In this document: in pieces, positions 11,088 through 25,599 of the stretch
Numbering within the stretch: the stretch's first letter is position 1
How the letters are laid out: each line of letters begins with the position of its first letter
DNA from: Ricinus communis
Taxonomy: Eukaryota > Streptophyta > Magnoliopsida > Malpighiales > Euphorbiaceae
Direction: 5' to 3'
DNA: 64,000 nucleotides
Assembly: GCF_019578655.1 (NCBI RefSeq)
Contig: NC_063263.1
Location: 12,957,001 to 13,021,000 of the forward strand
Notes under the pieces: model-generated
Database searches by the model: none
Told to the model about the DNA's origin: nothing
What the model saw: the letters and a program-made list of their open reading frames with translations, nothing else
Made by a program: the position numbers and the translations under genes

Positions 11088-12656
11088 AGAACTGTTAGTA
11101 ACTATTGCATATGATTATAGACCTATGATTCCCCTAAGTTTTGTCTTGATTTTAGGTAATTACGGAAGAAATTAGGGAAAACTGAAAAAGAAAAACAAGA
11201 GATAGGGCTTTGATTGCTCGAGGGAATCAACCTCCAATTCCAAATTAGCCAAACGCTTTGCATCGTATTTGAGTACTTAGGGAAAACAGCCAAAACAAAT
11301 AGGCATTAATATATATAAATATATATCTATTATATATACAGAATATTTATTCCTTAGTCAACCATACAAGGAATTCCAATAAAAGGAAGTAAATCATAGT
11401 AATCAAATCCCTAAAATTAAAGAATCCAACATTGATCTGGTTCTTGCAGGAGTTTTCAGGCGGAAAATGAGTACCCAGATGGGGTGAAAAAGGACAATTT
11501 GCAGCTAACTAGAGCCGTATTGGCCATTGCCTCGAAACAGCAAGTTGAAATTTCAAAATCATAGTAACAAGAACCGTACACCAACTATGGAGACCCTATC
11601 TCGAAGTACCATCTACTTATAGCTGGAAATTTTTCCATATTCCATAAAGGAGACCAATGAAACCAGCTACAAACAAGGCTAGTTAGAAGTTTTACCAAGC
11701 AAATTTAAGAAGCACAATTGCCGCTTAGTTTCCAGCATGCTTAATTTCTGCTAACATTGTTGCCCTGCCTTCAATCAGTACTAACAGTTTTGTTTCAAAC
11801 TGCCATTAAAAGGACCAACTTGAATTCTATCAGTAGTACTAACACTATTTAACAATATCTGCAGCTTGATTGTCTAGTAAATGATTAGCATATGCATCAA
11901 GATTCTGTAGAACAAACAGGAGAATTGAGAGTAAGCAAAGAGCTGGAGAACCATGGAACTGGCATTGCTCAGATACAGGAGGTAAAAGAAGAAAAAAAAT
12001 GCTTCTGTTTGGAAGCATAAATCGTTTCTATACATGTACTGAAACAGAACAGGATATTCTGCTTTTAAGAACGTTGCAACCTTTCAATTCTGTACTTCTG
12101 CATGTACTGATATCTCTTTTTCTTTTTTGTTAACCTTTAATCACAATCTTATTTTACAGCCCCAAAGGGAGAGGAACAGAACAAAACAATATATTCATAT
12201 ACCTTTTAGACAATTACATACATCAAACTAATAAAAGAATTGCACCCACTTAATATAACAAACACGAGACAACTGCCGTACCCTGAAAGAAGAGTAAAGG
12301 AGAAAAAGGAACACAAAAGAAAAGTGTTAGTTTATCCAGCCATAGCAAGAAAATGGTTACAAATTTTCCTTGTAATGACACCAAAAAGAGAGCCAATATA
12401 GGTTCTGTCTTCTGCAGAACTCTATGTAAGAGGCGCAATAATAAATGCATCTCCATTCTATTTGTCCAATTTTTTAAAGCTTTTCTTCCCAAAAATTGGT
12501 CAGATATAAATGTTCCTGACTTGTCTAGTCATATGGTAGAAGAAAGGAATAAGGACCTATATTACTGCAGTGGGTCAAATTATCAGGACAACAGATATAT
12601 ACATATATGAAAAGAAAAGCATCATGACCTCATTTTGGAGGGTATAAACTGCAGTG

Positions 12657-15600
12657 TCAAGACGTAAAAGCAAAAAGCCTATCTGCAATCTTTGTGCGAC
12701 AAATTGGACACTCTGAACAAGCTAGCGAACAAGATTTACACACTGCAAACAGAAAAAGAAATTTAGTTACAATCACAGATGAGGAGGGAAATTTATAGTT
12801 ATAGTTCAAATGCAAGATGTAAATGACATACAACAAAAATGTCGGCATGGGAGAAGAATTGCAGCTGTTGGTGATTCAAAGCATACTTTACACATATGTG
12901 AATTGGCATCTCCATTGCCCAAGTATTTGAGTTCTTTCTCTTTCATCTCTTGCATTCTTGCCTGAAATCAGAGAAGTACAAATCAAAATGTGATTAGGTC
13001 ACAGAGTTGGATGGTCACTGCAACATCATTCAAAATTATAGCTCAAGTAGATTTATTGCTTAATGAACACCACAATAAAATGTCAAGTTGCTTTTAATGG
13101 GCAAGCAGAACAAATAGGTCCTCTGATAGAAGTGATCAACTCACATACAACTAATTAATCAAGCATATTATGGACCTAAAATATCCTTGTAAGACAGAAA
13201 TTTCTCAAGCTGACAACTAATGATGATGAGAAAAATGCACCATAAACAATCATGTCAGAAAGGGAAGTATGAGATGATAGTTTTTACATTAAAGATAGAC
13301 GCAAAATTATACTGGTAAATATTACTTGGTAATTATGAAACCATTAAAAGGATACTGGAGTACTACTTTTTCTTTTGTTTATCATTAAATCAGGTTCAAT
13401 CATGTCTTAGAAGGATACTATCTCTGAAAAATGCTCTTGAACCTCTTTCCGGAATCAAGAGAAAAACTCAATGTGGAAAAGATAGCAGAATAGCAGATGA
13501 AGGAAACAAATACATTTACATGAGTTAGGATTACCTTCAAGCGAACAACTAGGGGCTCCTCTGTACTTTCATCAGTTGGTTTTGATGCATCCAGAACTTG
13601 TCTCTCTTTCAGGACACTACTTTGATCAACCCCATTCATCTTGGGTTCACTTACATTTATTATATCATTAAGCCTCTCATCACTATTCGCCTCAGGGACA
13701 GCTCCTCCTTCCTTCTTCAACTTAGCAACAAGCACCCACATGTTTGCTAAATCATTTTCTAAAGCCTCCTCTCTTTTCTTTGCCTCTTCAGCCTTTTTCC
13801 GGTATTCCTCTTCTATGAACTCTTTTTCAGCTAAGGCGGTCTCAAGAGCCGCCTCCCTTTGTTTCCTTGCCTGCAACTCCATCTTCAAATCTTCTGGATC
13901 AAGGCTCCAAGATTCAAAGTCATCAGAGTGCATTCCTGAAAATTCATTTGGTCTGCCAGAGAATCGTCCTCTCCTTCCTGGTCTCATACCGTCATTGTAT
14001 TTGCGGTTAACACCATTCAGGCTGGCTCCTCTAGAATGCATGGATTCTCGAGCTGCCAACAATTCCTTTTCCAATTTCGCATTCTGTAAAGAGAGCTTGG
14101 TGACTTCACTAGCCAAGTTCTTTAGCTCAACTGCAGCAGCAGAAGCCAATTCCTTGGCATAAGAAGCTTCTTCAGCCAGTTTCTGATTTTGCACACGTAA
14201 CCCACTATTCTCCTCTGAAAGCTGAACCTGTTCGATCTTTAGCTTTTCATTCTCAATTTCCTGCTCATTTAAGAAAAACATATAGGAAATTCATTTAGGT
14301 TGCATCAAAAATAAATCCATTGTTACAAATCATGGATGTTATATCTTTCATGGGTGAATATATTTTGATTCTCTATCACCAATCATTTGGAATTACTAAC
14401 ATGGTCAAAGCTAATTGTTAAGGCAATCAGGCATAGCTTGATTGGTCTTCACTCCTTAAGGGTGTGACAAGTGGACGTTTAAAGGTCTATAGTTTGAGTT
14501 TCCGCATCCACTACTATTGGTGGAAGCTAATCACCATTATTGTGACGGTTGTATAATGGGGATGGTCACTCGGCATTATTTATTTTATGGCTCATTTGGC
14601 TTCCCAATGAGCACAGAAGAAAGATAAAGGAAAGAAAGGAAAGAAAAAGCCCTTGACATTTTGAAATATTCACAAAATAACACAAACAATAGTTCACTAC
14701 AATCTAGTGTATGCTTTTTTTTCAACACATAGTTCTACTATTGTGATTTCCATGCTAGAAGTTCGCATCAACACTATTACATAACATTTTATGAGAGTTA
14801 AAACCATCGACTACGCATACTAACAAAATTAAGCATTGTCAAAAGCTTGTAAATGTCATCATAGCGCTAATCACCTGTGACTGGACTTTCTTTTTCAAGT
14901 CACCAGCATATTCTTCAGAAACAGCAGGTTCAGAAGTTAGTGATGATTTATCACCAGAAGGTGAAGCCAACTGCTGCTCAAGGAGATTCACTCTTTCTTG
15001 CAATTCCTTGTTTTCAGAACACTGCCATTAAGGAAGCATATGAAAAAATCATAACTCGAGAGTCCCAGACCTTGGGCAAACAAATGGAAGCAAGACAGAT
15101 GGCATCTGAGATTAAAGAACAGACTTGCAGCATCCTCAAATAAGATGGCAGTAAGCTTCAGCTAAATTGATAGGATACAGAATAGATCAAAAGGAGAAAA
15201 AAAAGGAAAGTGTAAAGATGGCTGTTTGAACCTTATTCTGCAGTTGTTCCTGGAGGATACGGTTGTCTGCTGTCTTCAACTGCAGCAATTAATCAAAATT
15301 TAAGTGATGATCAAAGCTAGGTTACTAAAAATCAGTATTCCAACCACAAAATAAAGAACAAATGAAACCATGAACATAGAATACCATAGACCATGGTCAT
15401 GGCAACAACTTGATAAAAATGGTCGCATGGGATGTTAAAGAGCTAGACCTTAAAAGATTGTTAGGGAGGAGAATTTTAAAAAAGGAAATAGGAATTTGGG
15501 TTTTTCTTAGGGAAATATTTATCTGTTTCTCTTCTAGTGATCTTTTAGTAAATAAAGAAAATTGGAACTCATTTTGCTTCCCAAAATCTGATGTCAGACT

Positions 15601-18600
15601 GCAATTTGCTAAGTACTCAGTACTCACCTCCAGCTCAAAAGCCTTTTCATTACATTGGGCCATCAACTTCATAACTGTCTGTTGCAATAGAAACACAATT
15701 ATAAAAATTCAGCAACTATTTGAATTTATAGATAAATAAAAAACAAAAGCATGTTAGAGAAGAAATATGCAAATAACAAAAATGATACTACCTGCTGCAT
15801 GTCAACTGTTGATGCATTAGCAATTGATGCCTCACCACTCTCAATAATATGTTGCTCTAAAGCTCTCATTTGTCTCTTCTTCTCCAGAATTTCACGTTCC
15901 AAATTCTGGATCTGTCAATCAGAAAGCATGCACTTCTCTTCATCAGAGTTCTAGAGATAAATAAGCAAACATCATGGATATTAAAAATGCTAATGAGACA
16001 TTGGAGTGTTGGATGCTTGAATGTTAAAGCATTTGAGGAGATCAAATTGCATTGACTAAACAAATAAATGCAGCCAAGTGATCTAAGAAATGAGATATTT
16101 CCCAGAATTATTGGGTTTTCCTGAATGTGACATCAAAAATTGGAAGAATCAAAAATCACATTTGATTAAATTCAAAGGTAACATTTGCAATTAAATAAAA
16201 CAGCAATGATAATTTTAATCGGATGACAGCAAAACATCAAGACAGTAAATGAGCTAAAATTGAGGAGTGTTGCAAAAGTGAAACTGTAATTCAATGAGCC
16301 ACTTCATCTTTGATAAAGAAGCACTTGTCCTTGATAACATCAGACAAGGGGGTTACAACTCCACCCACTCCTTATAATCTATTCATCATGTTGGTGACAG
16401 CCCTTTCAAACGATGTTCTTTGCTTTTTGAGAGTAAAACAAACAAGCAATAGTGTTGATAGAGGGAAGAAATGGATACTTGAGTTTTTGAGCTATCAGGA
16501 TCATTCGCAGACTGCTCCACCAGACGCTTAAGGGTACTTGTGCTGAATGCAATCTCTCCAGCAAGCATCTTTACTTGCTCGACAATAAGGTCCATCTGAT
16601 CTTGTGTCATTGTACCCTACAACCCAATGTACAGTAACATTCAGAAATTTATTAATAATCAACAAAATTATGAAGACATCAGGTTGCTCAACAGGCAGAT
16701 CTAAATTGCTAAAACATATGACTTGGCATCTGTTGCATGTATATTCTACATTAGTGGCAAAAAGGAAAAAGGAGATTTTCTGATATGTTAATCGAAGGTG
16801 ATGAAAGCAAGGAAAGGGAAAGCTTTTGGAAATCTAAATCCAGAACAAAGCAATATCAGAGAGAGACTTAGTATTCTTGGTAAGGGGAGATATCCAACAA
16901 TACCTCATGGAACATTCACAATTAGATTAATTTGAAAAATTCAGGAGAAAAATTGAACCAAAAGAAACCTGAAAATGATATGATGGTTTGAAGAAACTCC
17001 CCCTTGATCATTTAGTAATATTTCTCTTCACAAGAAGAATAACAATGGTACACAAAATACTGTAAGAAAGAAAAATGAATATAAACTAAACTAACACCAA
17101 CAAGAGACCAAGTTATATACTGTTGAAAGAAAAGGGAACTAATTTCACTTTGGACATAAACAAAGTTTTTCAAGTCTAACGTTACGAATTTCCTTATTTT
17201 CTAGATTTAAAAAGGATCGTCATCACATTGGATGGTGCATCTTCCATAATTTTAGCATTAAGCCATCAATCAGGAAAATGTAACTGCACCAGATCAATCC
17301 TTAAAATAAAATGCTGCAAATATATGTAATAAGACAATTAGTAAAACATACTGCAGGTAGTTTTGAAGCACTCATAAGTTCACCCGCTTGAGTTGATTCA
17401 GTAATTGTACTGCTAACAGGTGAGAGTTCTTCATTCCACTTGCTGGAAGATCTCCTGTGTTTAAATTCATGAGATGCATCCGAAAGAATTCCAGATGCAG
17501 AAGACATAGAGTCTTTTGGATTCTCGCTTTCTAGAAGTAAAGCACCCTCTCTCAAAATGTCCAGTTTCTGACCCAAGAGAAGAAAAATAAAAGAGAACCA
17601 TCATGCATTTAACTGGAAGACTATAAATGAAGATCTAAAACAAGCTGGTAGGAGGAAAATATTTTACCATAAAAGGGCATATAATTCAAGAGAGAAATGG
17701 TAGCACCAAGTAACAAAACAATGAATGATAAGTCGTATGAGGGGCAATGGAAGGAAAAAAAACACTCCACACTCATTATCCTGCTCTACTAGACAACTGA
17801 ATATAACAAGTACACGAGTAACTCATGACAACAACAAAACCTTTTTTAGTGAAAAGACTTCATATGTAATGGGTAAAAGACACTCGCTAAACCAGAAAGG
17901 TCACCAACTCAAACCTCAATGGTAGTATAACTTCCAAAATAAAATTATTTTTCTGGAAGACACTATTCACATTTAAATCTCCAGATCTCTTCATCAGATG
18001 ATTGCAAAAATCACAGTTCATGCTTTTGTAAGAGTGAAGAAGAACTCACATCATCCTCACCAACAGAGAGACTCTGTTGATGAACCGGAACTTCACTCAA
18101 ATATCCAGGAATCGTATTCTTTGTAGAAACAAGTATGAGCTTCGTTAACCTCTGGATTCGACTCATAAGAGCAGCCTTGGCTTCTTCTTCTTCCTCCAAC
18201 CTTGACTGCATCTTCACTTGACCTTCTTCCAACTATCCAATAACAATTGAGGACCATTTGAGAAAATTAATGTAACCATATAAGGAAATCAGAAAAAAGA
18301 AAACCGAGAACAATAATATTCAAAGAAGAGGGGTGACAATGAAAATCCAAAACCTTTTGCCTTAAGGTTAGAATCTCCTCATGATTGACACCAACGATAA
18401 TTCCCTGCTTTAATTGATCAAGTTCCTGCTTGAGACTTGAGATTTCTCTTTGATACTTCTTAATTAAAGACTTTTCATCAATAATCTGGAAGCAATTTCC
18501 ACAACCGGCATAAATATTAGCTCAAGTGTTAACTTCCACACTATTACCAAACCATATCACCTATGAAGATGATATATACCTTATTTCGTGAGGCATAGAT

Positions 18601-21600
18601 TTCAACTCTTTTAGCCCTGCTAGCAAACTTCAGTGTATTATGAGTTTCCTCCAAATTACTTGATGCAGGAGTAACTGTACAAATTAGCTGTACAACAGTT
18701 CAGGAAAAGATTACATCCATTAGGTGGTATTCGTTTTGACTCGATAAGAGTGATAGAACATGCACAGAACATGACAAGGCTTTTACTGAGTTAGAAACAA
18801 AAATTAACATGAAAAGTAAAACAGTGAGCAAATAGAAATCACTATGTGGACTTAATTGGACGAACATGATAATTTGCAGGTGCACATCATTAGATGAACT
18901 TGAACATGCACATTAAGTAAATCATGCATGGCTATTAACAAAAGAGGCAAAAACTCTCTTGATGACCTACTCATTGATAATGCAAAAAGTCTATGTATTT
19001 TGAACTCACCGAAACATGTCCGTGCCCACTCAGTGAAGACTGCAAAAGGCGGGTAAGTTTTGAATCTCGATAAGGAACATGAGATGCCTTCCCTTCACTC
19101 AACTTTCCAATCACCTTCATAATGGATCATAAAGTAAATTCAAAGTCATAATTGTAAAGATAAATGCACTCCCTAGCCACATGTACATACTAAGAAGTCC
19201 AAACGTCCCCTTAAGCAAGAAAGAGAAAACCTGCTGTTTAAGTTTTAGAACTGACATGCAATAAACTCAAATAAGAATATGAATTCTTCACTATAGATAT
19301 AGGCTTAGCTTTTTTTAGTCTTTTTCTGGAAAAATACAACCATCTGTAAAAAGATGAAAGCAAATGATAAAAAAGAGAAACATGGTATATGATCACAAAT
19401 ACAGGCACAGGCACGTACAGTTCCAAGAGTTAGAAGACTTTTGTTTATGTAAGATCCCTCCTTTCTCCTTACTCCAGTTGTTTCGGTTTTTGAACTCTCA
19501 GATCCAGCTAGATCAATCAAATTCTAAAAAGGGAACATAAATAAGGCAGTAAGATTAGGCTGTCAGCTAAGAAGAATATTTTATTTTCTAAGAATACCAA
19601 TTGGATTAACCTACAAGTTGAGAGAAGATCACTCCATCATACTCATCACCATGGGCACTACTTTCAATCATCTGCAAAAGCATAGAATATTAGTGAAGGA
19701 TAATTACAAAAAAGAACAAAAACAATCAGAAGTTGCAGCATCCAGACCGACGAGTGTACAGGCATGTTAAAATCTTTGCCGGAAAAATAAAGAATAGTAT
19801 ATTTAATAATTCTGCTGGAGGAAAAGCGAATAGGATTTCGTCAAGCAATCAAGTTTTACATTCAACAATTCCACAAACCCACTTCCCAGCCTCCACCATT
19901 CTCTACCATCAAAAACAAAATAAAAGATGCAGAAGGGAAGTATGGAGAAAAAGAACCAGGACAATGCTGTTTCACAAGGTGAAGGACAATCATGCCATAA
20001 ATATAGGAATTTATTATGCAGAATATCATGAAATGGCTGTTGGAATCTAAAACATAGATCACAACAGTATGCTGTGGCAAATAGCAGCATGACACACAAC
20101 GCAGGCAGGTTTCTACATATATCTTATCTAGAGTGCTCAACTATGAGTTAAAACATGATAACTTTAGCGCTAGACTGTAACTGTAGATAGTAGGCCTTGT
20201 CAACAAAAATTCAGAAATTCTAATGGATAGCAGGTGAAGAAGGAAAAGAAATCTACATCAACCAAATTAAGCATTTCAAATATAAACATAGTGATCCCTA
20301 GAACTTACTGATCAACATGCTATTAAGTTATTTCAATAACAATTTGAACTATAAGCATTTCAAAAGAATTCAAATTAGTTGTATAACAATTTGAAGTATG
20401 AGCATTTCATAATGTAAGGCACTTTTTTGCATTATAAAGAATGACCTAAAATATTCGCTAAACAAATGTACCAGTGGAATGTTGATAAGCGTTCAATACA
20501 TGTATAATTACCAGTGTAAATATGGTGTGGCTTCTGCTACTGAAGAGATTAAAATTATTCGAACCAACATGACGATGCTCTGCCAATATCAAATATCCGT
20601 TAGTAGCTTAGTGGAAACTTTGAGCAACCAATTATACCATGCAGGAAAGAAGAAAAACAGATTTCTATATGTTGCTACCTTCCCCTGCAGCAATGAAAGA
20701 AAGGGCATGCCCAGGAGATAAAACCACTTCCTCCTTTATACCCTCAACATAAGTACCCTGGAACACATAGCATGAGAATTAATAAGACCAAAAGACATGA
20801 GATATATAACATTTTTCAAGGTCAAAGTTCACATATAAATAAATTTTCCAATTTTGGATACACACATATATCATACACTGTTTTCACACTACTTACCGCT
20901 AAATAATATTTTCATTGAGAAAGAGAGAGCAACTTTGTGTATGTTAGTAAGAGAGAGAAGAAGAAGAAATTACAGAAACACGCCCACTTTTTTCACACTA
21001 CTGAGATAATTTACAGCTAAATTAAATTTTCATTGAGAAAGAGAGAGCAACTTTATGCATGTCAGTAAGAGGTCTAATAACCAAAAAATAAGGAAAACAA
21101 AGATAAATGGGAAACATCAAAGAATATTTTGATAACATAAGCAGAGCACCTGGGCATCTTCTCTAACGCGCAAATTTTGACCAGTTGGATCAAGCAAGTC
21201 ATTTATCACCTGATATCAAGAAAACATGCTCGCAACTGTAAATCAGATAACTATTACTAAGAAATAATGATAACATGCAATTTAACCGCTTGCTGGTGAG
21301 TGCTTAAACTAAGTTTAAGAAAGAAGAAGAAGAAGCAAAGATGTATAAAGACACCAGATAAACCGCAGGAGACTTAAACCACAGAAGTTGCATTATGTAA
21401 AGCTACAGCATTTTCTCATCTGTATGATGTCACTGACCTCATTGTATATTTCAAGATAGGACACACGCAGTAAGAACTCTCTTCCTGGAGTCTGAACAAG
21501 AATGCAACAAGTAAATCATATCTGATTAAAATGTGGATGGTTGTGACAGTAAAAATATGAAGAGAAACAAATAAATTAACATACAGAGAATTCACAATAT

Positions 21601-23258
21601 AAGGAAACAGTTTAAAAATATATCTTAGGGTCAGGGTCCTTGAATGGTTAAAAAAGTTAGACGCAATTAAAAGGAGTGAGGCAAAATGGAGAAAATGCAG
21701 TACACAGCTAACCATGTTATAGATTTATGGATGTAATACTAAAAACTGAAAGAACACTTACATCTTGGATCATGCTGAATACGTCTTTTATGGCCAATGG
21801 TATAATACCAGGAGAGTTTTGATCTCCCTGCATATATGATAATAAGAAAGGAGGAAAATTAGCTCTGATGAATAATGATATTGAGGAACTAAAGGAAGAA
21901 AATTAACCAGGATAAGATTCCACACAAGCATACACATGACATATGGTAACCAAGACCAGTAAAATGTTACATGTCTCCATAAGAGCATCAGATAATACAT
22001 GTTATTAAACTAGAGGGAAAATGTAGGAGAAGGCATCAAAGCAGCAATGCAGGTAATTGGTCCTCGTTAAAAGTGAGGTGCACATCAATCTTGAGTTTCT
22101 TCACTGAATTTAAGTAGCATAACTCACCTTATTTAAGCATCGGACACATTATTTCATTTTAACTTATCAAGAAAAGAAAAAGTACTTGACTAAGTAATTT
22201 CGGTAAAATATAATAGGATTCCCGAGTACAAGAAGAACATAATTCGATAGATTACTACCATTCTTGCACAAAAAAGAATTAGCATTAAAAAGATCTGCCT
22301 AATTATATATCCTAATTAGTCACTTCCAATAAGAACTATTTTCAGTTTTCACAAACAGAACTCCATTTATAAAGTACTTACATGCATAGTGTGTGTCTTT
22401 CCACTGCTAGTAACACCATAAGCAAAAACAGTTCCTGCATTGTTAAGAATACAATTAAAATTAAATCTAGAGGTGAATTACTGTAATTTTACTAATTCAT
22501 AGAGGTAACCAAAAATCTCAATGCATACCATTAACACCCTCCATTGCAGCCTTAACTACTGGTTTAGCAGCAACTTCATATACCTCATTAGAAGTGGAAT
22601 GCGGTCCAAATACTCTATCTGCCAATGATAAGCATCCATTAGCATTAGCATTTGGTCATTTACAGCTTAATTAAATAAACCAATAATCATAACTTTATCA
22701 AACTAACCAAATGCATAAGCAGTTGCAGGATTATACTCATTCCTAACAATCTTGTCTCCATCCGCATACCACGCTATCTCATCCCCTCTCTGGTACTCCC
22801 TCTCACTGTAACCAAATAAAACTCAAATCTATAACACAGTAGATCCGATCCGCATACTAATCTCAGATCTAACCGTTTTTTAATTTTTTTTACCTCAACG
22901 GTCTAAACCGAATAGTCACCGATATGCTATCGCCATTTCTCGACGCGTCAATCGGCTCGGATGCTAACAATTCATCAGCTCCAAACCCTACAGGAGTGCG
23001 ATTACCGTAGTTTCTAGACGAAGAAGGAACGCCGTACATTGAGTCAGAGCGAGAACGACTCGGAGTCGTGGATCTTGTACCGAATCCGGAAGAATTGAAA
23101 TAAGAAGAAGAGCAAGACCGAGGCATTAACCTATTGTTGCTGCTGTTGTTGTTGTTGTTGTTGTTGAAAGAAGAAGTAGAAGAAGTTGAAGAGAATGGAC
23201 TTGATGGTTTTCTATAAGAAAATGGAGAGCTACTACGTGCTCGAGACGATGATGCCAT
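12657..23258 (-). CDS. KIN7D-like: KIN-7 subfamily kinesin with C-terminal RING (KIN-7D/MKRP2 type)
   Basis: I rebuilt 24 exons: 22894-23258, 22708-22805, 22529-22618, 22382-22434, 21762-21827, 21438-21491, 21150-21209, 20679-20757, 20512-20579, 19615-19671, 19419-19523, 19010-19114, 18580-18687, 18354-18485, 18050-18232, 17352-17567, 16479-16616, 15792-15911, 15628-15678, 15232-15279, 14875-15021, 13535-14260, 12832-12961, 12657-12742. The frame is open for about 1094 aa, the family length. A Ser/Arg-rich N-terminus (1-110) may be an organelle presequence. The motor domain (about 113-440) has the P-loop GVTSSGKT (191-198), SSRSH (302-306) and DLAGSE (334-339), so it should be an active microtubule ATPase. 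Coiled coils cover roughly 470-550 and 690-1020. A C3HC4 RING (C1047, C1050, C1062, H1064, C1068, C1071, C1078, C1081) closes the protein and ends near the stop, as in Arabidopsis KIN-7D (At4g39050/At2g21380). Confidence 0.93.
14416..14523 (+). mobile_element. Probable tRNA-derived SINE in kinesin intron 21
   Basis: Within intron 21 (14261-14874) an A-box-like TAGCTTGATTGGTC (about 14434-14447) is followed about 55 bp later by a degenerate B-box AGTTTGAGTTTCC (about 14491-14503). That is the spacing of a pol III promoter. AAGCTAAT flanks it at 14408-14415 and 14524-14531, a possible target-site duplication. The 3' end is not clear and the element may reach about 14600. Orientation is given by the A to B box order. 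Confidence 0.45.
20880..21071. repeat. Diverged direct duplication in kinesin intron 7
   Basis: A block of about 75 bp with the core TTTTCATTGAGAAAGAGAGA and the tail GCAACTTT..AGTAAGAG occurs at about 20880-20953 and again at about 20989-21071, with small indels. Both copies lie in intron 7 (20758-21149), so this is a local, older tandem duplication. Confidence 0.85.
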
Positions 23259-23297
23259 TAATTAGAATTCCACTACTTTAGTCCAATCGAGTCGAGT

Positions 23298-23398
23298 TGA
23301 CTCAGAAGAATGAGTCAATGAGTGACTGACTCGGTCTGAGAGAAGTGTAAAGAACAACAAAAAAAACACAAATACAAGCAAATAAGGAGAATGAGTCA
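23298..23398. promoter_or_regulatory. TGAGTCA/TGACTCA cluster upstream of the kinesin
   Basis: TGACTCA (23298-23304), TGAGTCA (23311-23317), TGACTGACTC (about 23323) and TGAGTCA (23392-23398) lie 40-140 bp upstream of the kinesin ATG. The motif is the GCN4/bZIP core. The region is probably 5' UTR or proximal promoter, and the CT/GA-rich stretch at 23500-23620 would be leader sequence. Function is inferred from motifs only. Confidence 0.3.
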
Positions 23399-25599
23399 GT
23401 GCAGTCACATGGCGTCTGATTCAAAAGTGAATGACATTGTTTTCTTTTTTTTTCAAATAAAATAAAATTGGCTTTGATGCTTTAAGCTGGTGAAGCTAGA
23501 AAGAGAGAAGAGAAGAGATTATTTCTTCTTCTTTAAGCTAAAGAGTTGCAGAGAGAGAAATAGAGAGTGAGTGAAAGAGAAGAGATTTGATTTGTAATAG
23601 AGAAGAGAGAGTGATGATAGGCTTTATTTTTATTTATTTTATTTTTTTATTATTTATTCGTAAAATTTTCGGGGAGGTGGTTAACTTAAGGGAAGGAAGA
23701 ATATGGGTGGTGACGTGGAAGGTGAGAGAGAGAGTAATGGACCCGCGAAGTAGAGAGATTTTGAAATTAGGAAGGCAATAAAAATTTGAGCGGGAATAAC
23801 AGTGGTTTTATTATTATTACGATTTTACGGATTTAGCTAACGTAAAGACAAGACGGGAATTTTTTATTAATTTAACTAATTGTGTTATTTTATTTAATTA
23901 GCTGTTAATTAGGTGGGGTGAGTTCTGGACTGTGGGATTTTATGTTTTATACTTTGACTAAAATGCCCTTTTACCATGGAGGGTGGGGATTTGAACTTTT
24001 ATGAAGTATTTAAAGGGGAAGTATTTTTAAACTATGTGGCAGAGATGATGTGAGGAGGAGCGTCGCCGGGAGAAAATGTTTTCTCGTCCGTATCAGGCGG
24101 AATGCTTACACGTCAGCAAATACAATTCAACGTGGCCCAGTATTTTTCTAAGACAAAGTTTTTTAAATGGCTTATTAGAGTTTCTTTCAAAATTATTTAA
24201 AAAAAATAAAAAAGAAGAAGAAAACTGTTTGCCCACATCATCAACTCATGTAATAATACTGATAAGGTTAAATTTTCAATCTTCAGCTATTATTATACTA
24301 GTCGTACTCCATCAATTTGCACCAAAATAAATATTTTTATAAATAAATAAATAATTCTCTGTACATATAAAACATAAGTATCTAAATAAAGTAAACATAA
24401 ATATTTAGTTCAAATGCAAAATATAAAATTATTATTTTCAAAATATTAATTTACTTTTGATGCATTGAATATATATTTATTTATAGACTCTATATTTATA
24501 TGATTCTATAATTTTTTAGCATTAGATACATTTTTTACATTCTCAAAACTTTCTGACTAAAATCAAATTCTAAGAGTAATTATCTGTATAGTTTTTTTAT
24601 AGCTCACTTCATTTAATTTCATTGGGAATTTTAATTATAAATAAAATTGATATATTTTTATATATTAAAAACATAAAATAGTACTGTGTAGTCCAAATTT
24701 TATATTTAAATATAAAATTTAAAAATGACCAATGAAATTAGGTTAGTATTTATTTCAACTTATTGATAATAAAATCTTTTTAAAAGTTTTAAAATATAAT
24801 AATTACACTCTTGAGGTTGAGGTGCATGTGTTTGTGCGGATTAATTTGAAAAAAACTCATTTCTAATAAAGATTTGAGTGGATTTAAAGAGAAATTAACT
24901 TTTTAGATAATCATTTTTGTAGGGAATAAAAGCCAAAGTATATACAAGGGAGATCTTACAAGTGAAAAAACATTCAACTCATAGTAATATTATTAATTTT
25001 TTATTAAATTGTTATCATTATTGCAACGCAATATTAAATATAAAATATTTTACGCGTAAGAAAAGCATAAATTTTTTTATTAATATTATTAATTTCTTAA
25101 ACAAGCCGTCACTTATTATAACAGTTATTACAAATTAGTAATTTGTTAGTGAATATTACATGAATCATAAGATTTGATATTTATATAACATACTATGAGT
25201 TGTAGGCAGAACATGTACATAGAAGTATTTTCCTTTTAAAAGAAAAGAAAAACTAGTCTTTTAAAAAGCAATCAATTGTCTAATGTAATATGACAGATTT
25301 TAAGAGAGAAAATAACAATAATGATCTGGAAATTTATTTGTATTTCAAAAATAATATGTGTGTGTATATATGTATATATATATACATGGAGTACACCATG
25401 CATATTTATAATTATGTTATTAACCCCTAATGAGAGATTAAGTGGTTTTATATTAAGCAATTAATGGACCAAAATTGGCACCCACTTATACCACAAAAAA
25501 TGTTTTGTAACAGAAGACATTATATTATCATTCCTTTAATCATTAGCATTTAGTAATCACACAATAGCAACTTAACCAAAACTGGATGACCGATCAACG

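Larger units (their letters stand above)
9870..12656. other. Intergenic: BBX 3' UTR, MITE-like and retroelement remnants, kinesin 3' UTR
   Basis: Between the convergent BBX and kinesin genes. The first 150-250 bp look like BBX 3' UTR. From about 10110 to 10410 there is a MITE-like stretch, and at 10869-11087 a gag-like fragment. The part from about 12100 to 12656 is probably the kinesin 3' UTR on the minus strand. No other gene is visible. Confidence 0.6.

Noticed and set aside
13641..14162. 173-codon plus-strand frame
   Set aside because: Antisense shadow of kinesin exon 22, which shows the real coding signal.
19733..20140. Overlapping frames on both strands inside kinesin intron 9
   Set aside because: No similarity to anything I recognise, and located wholly within an intron between well supported exons.
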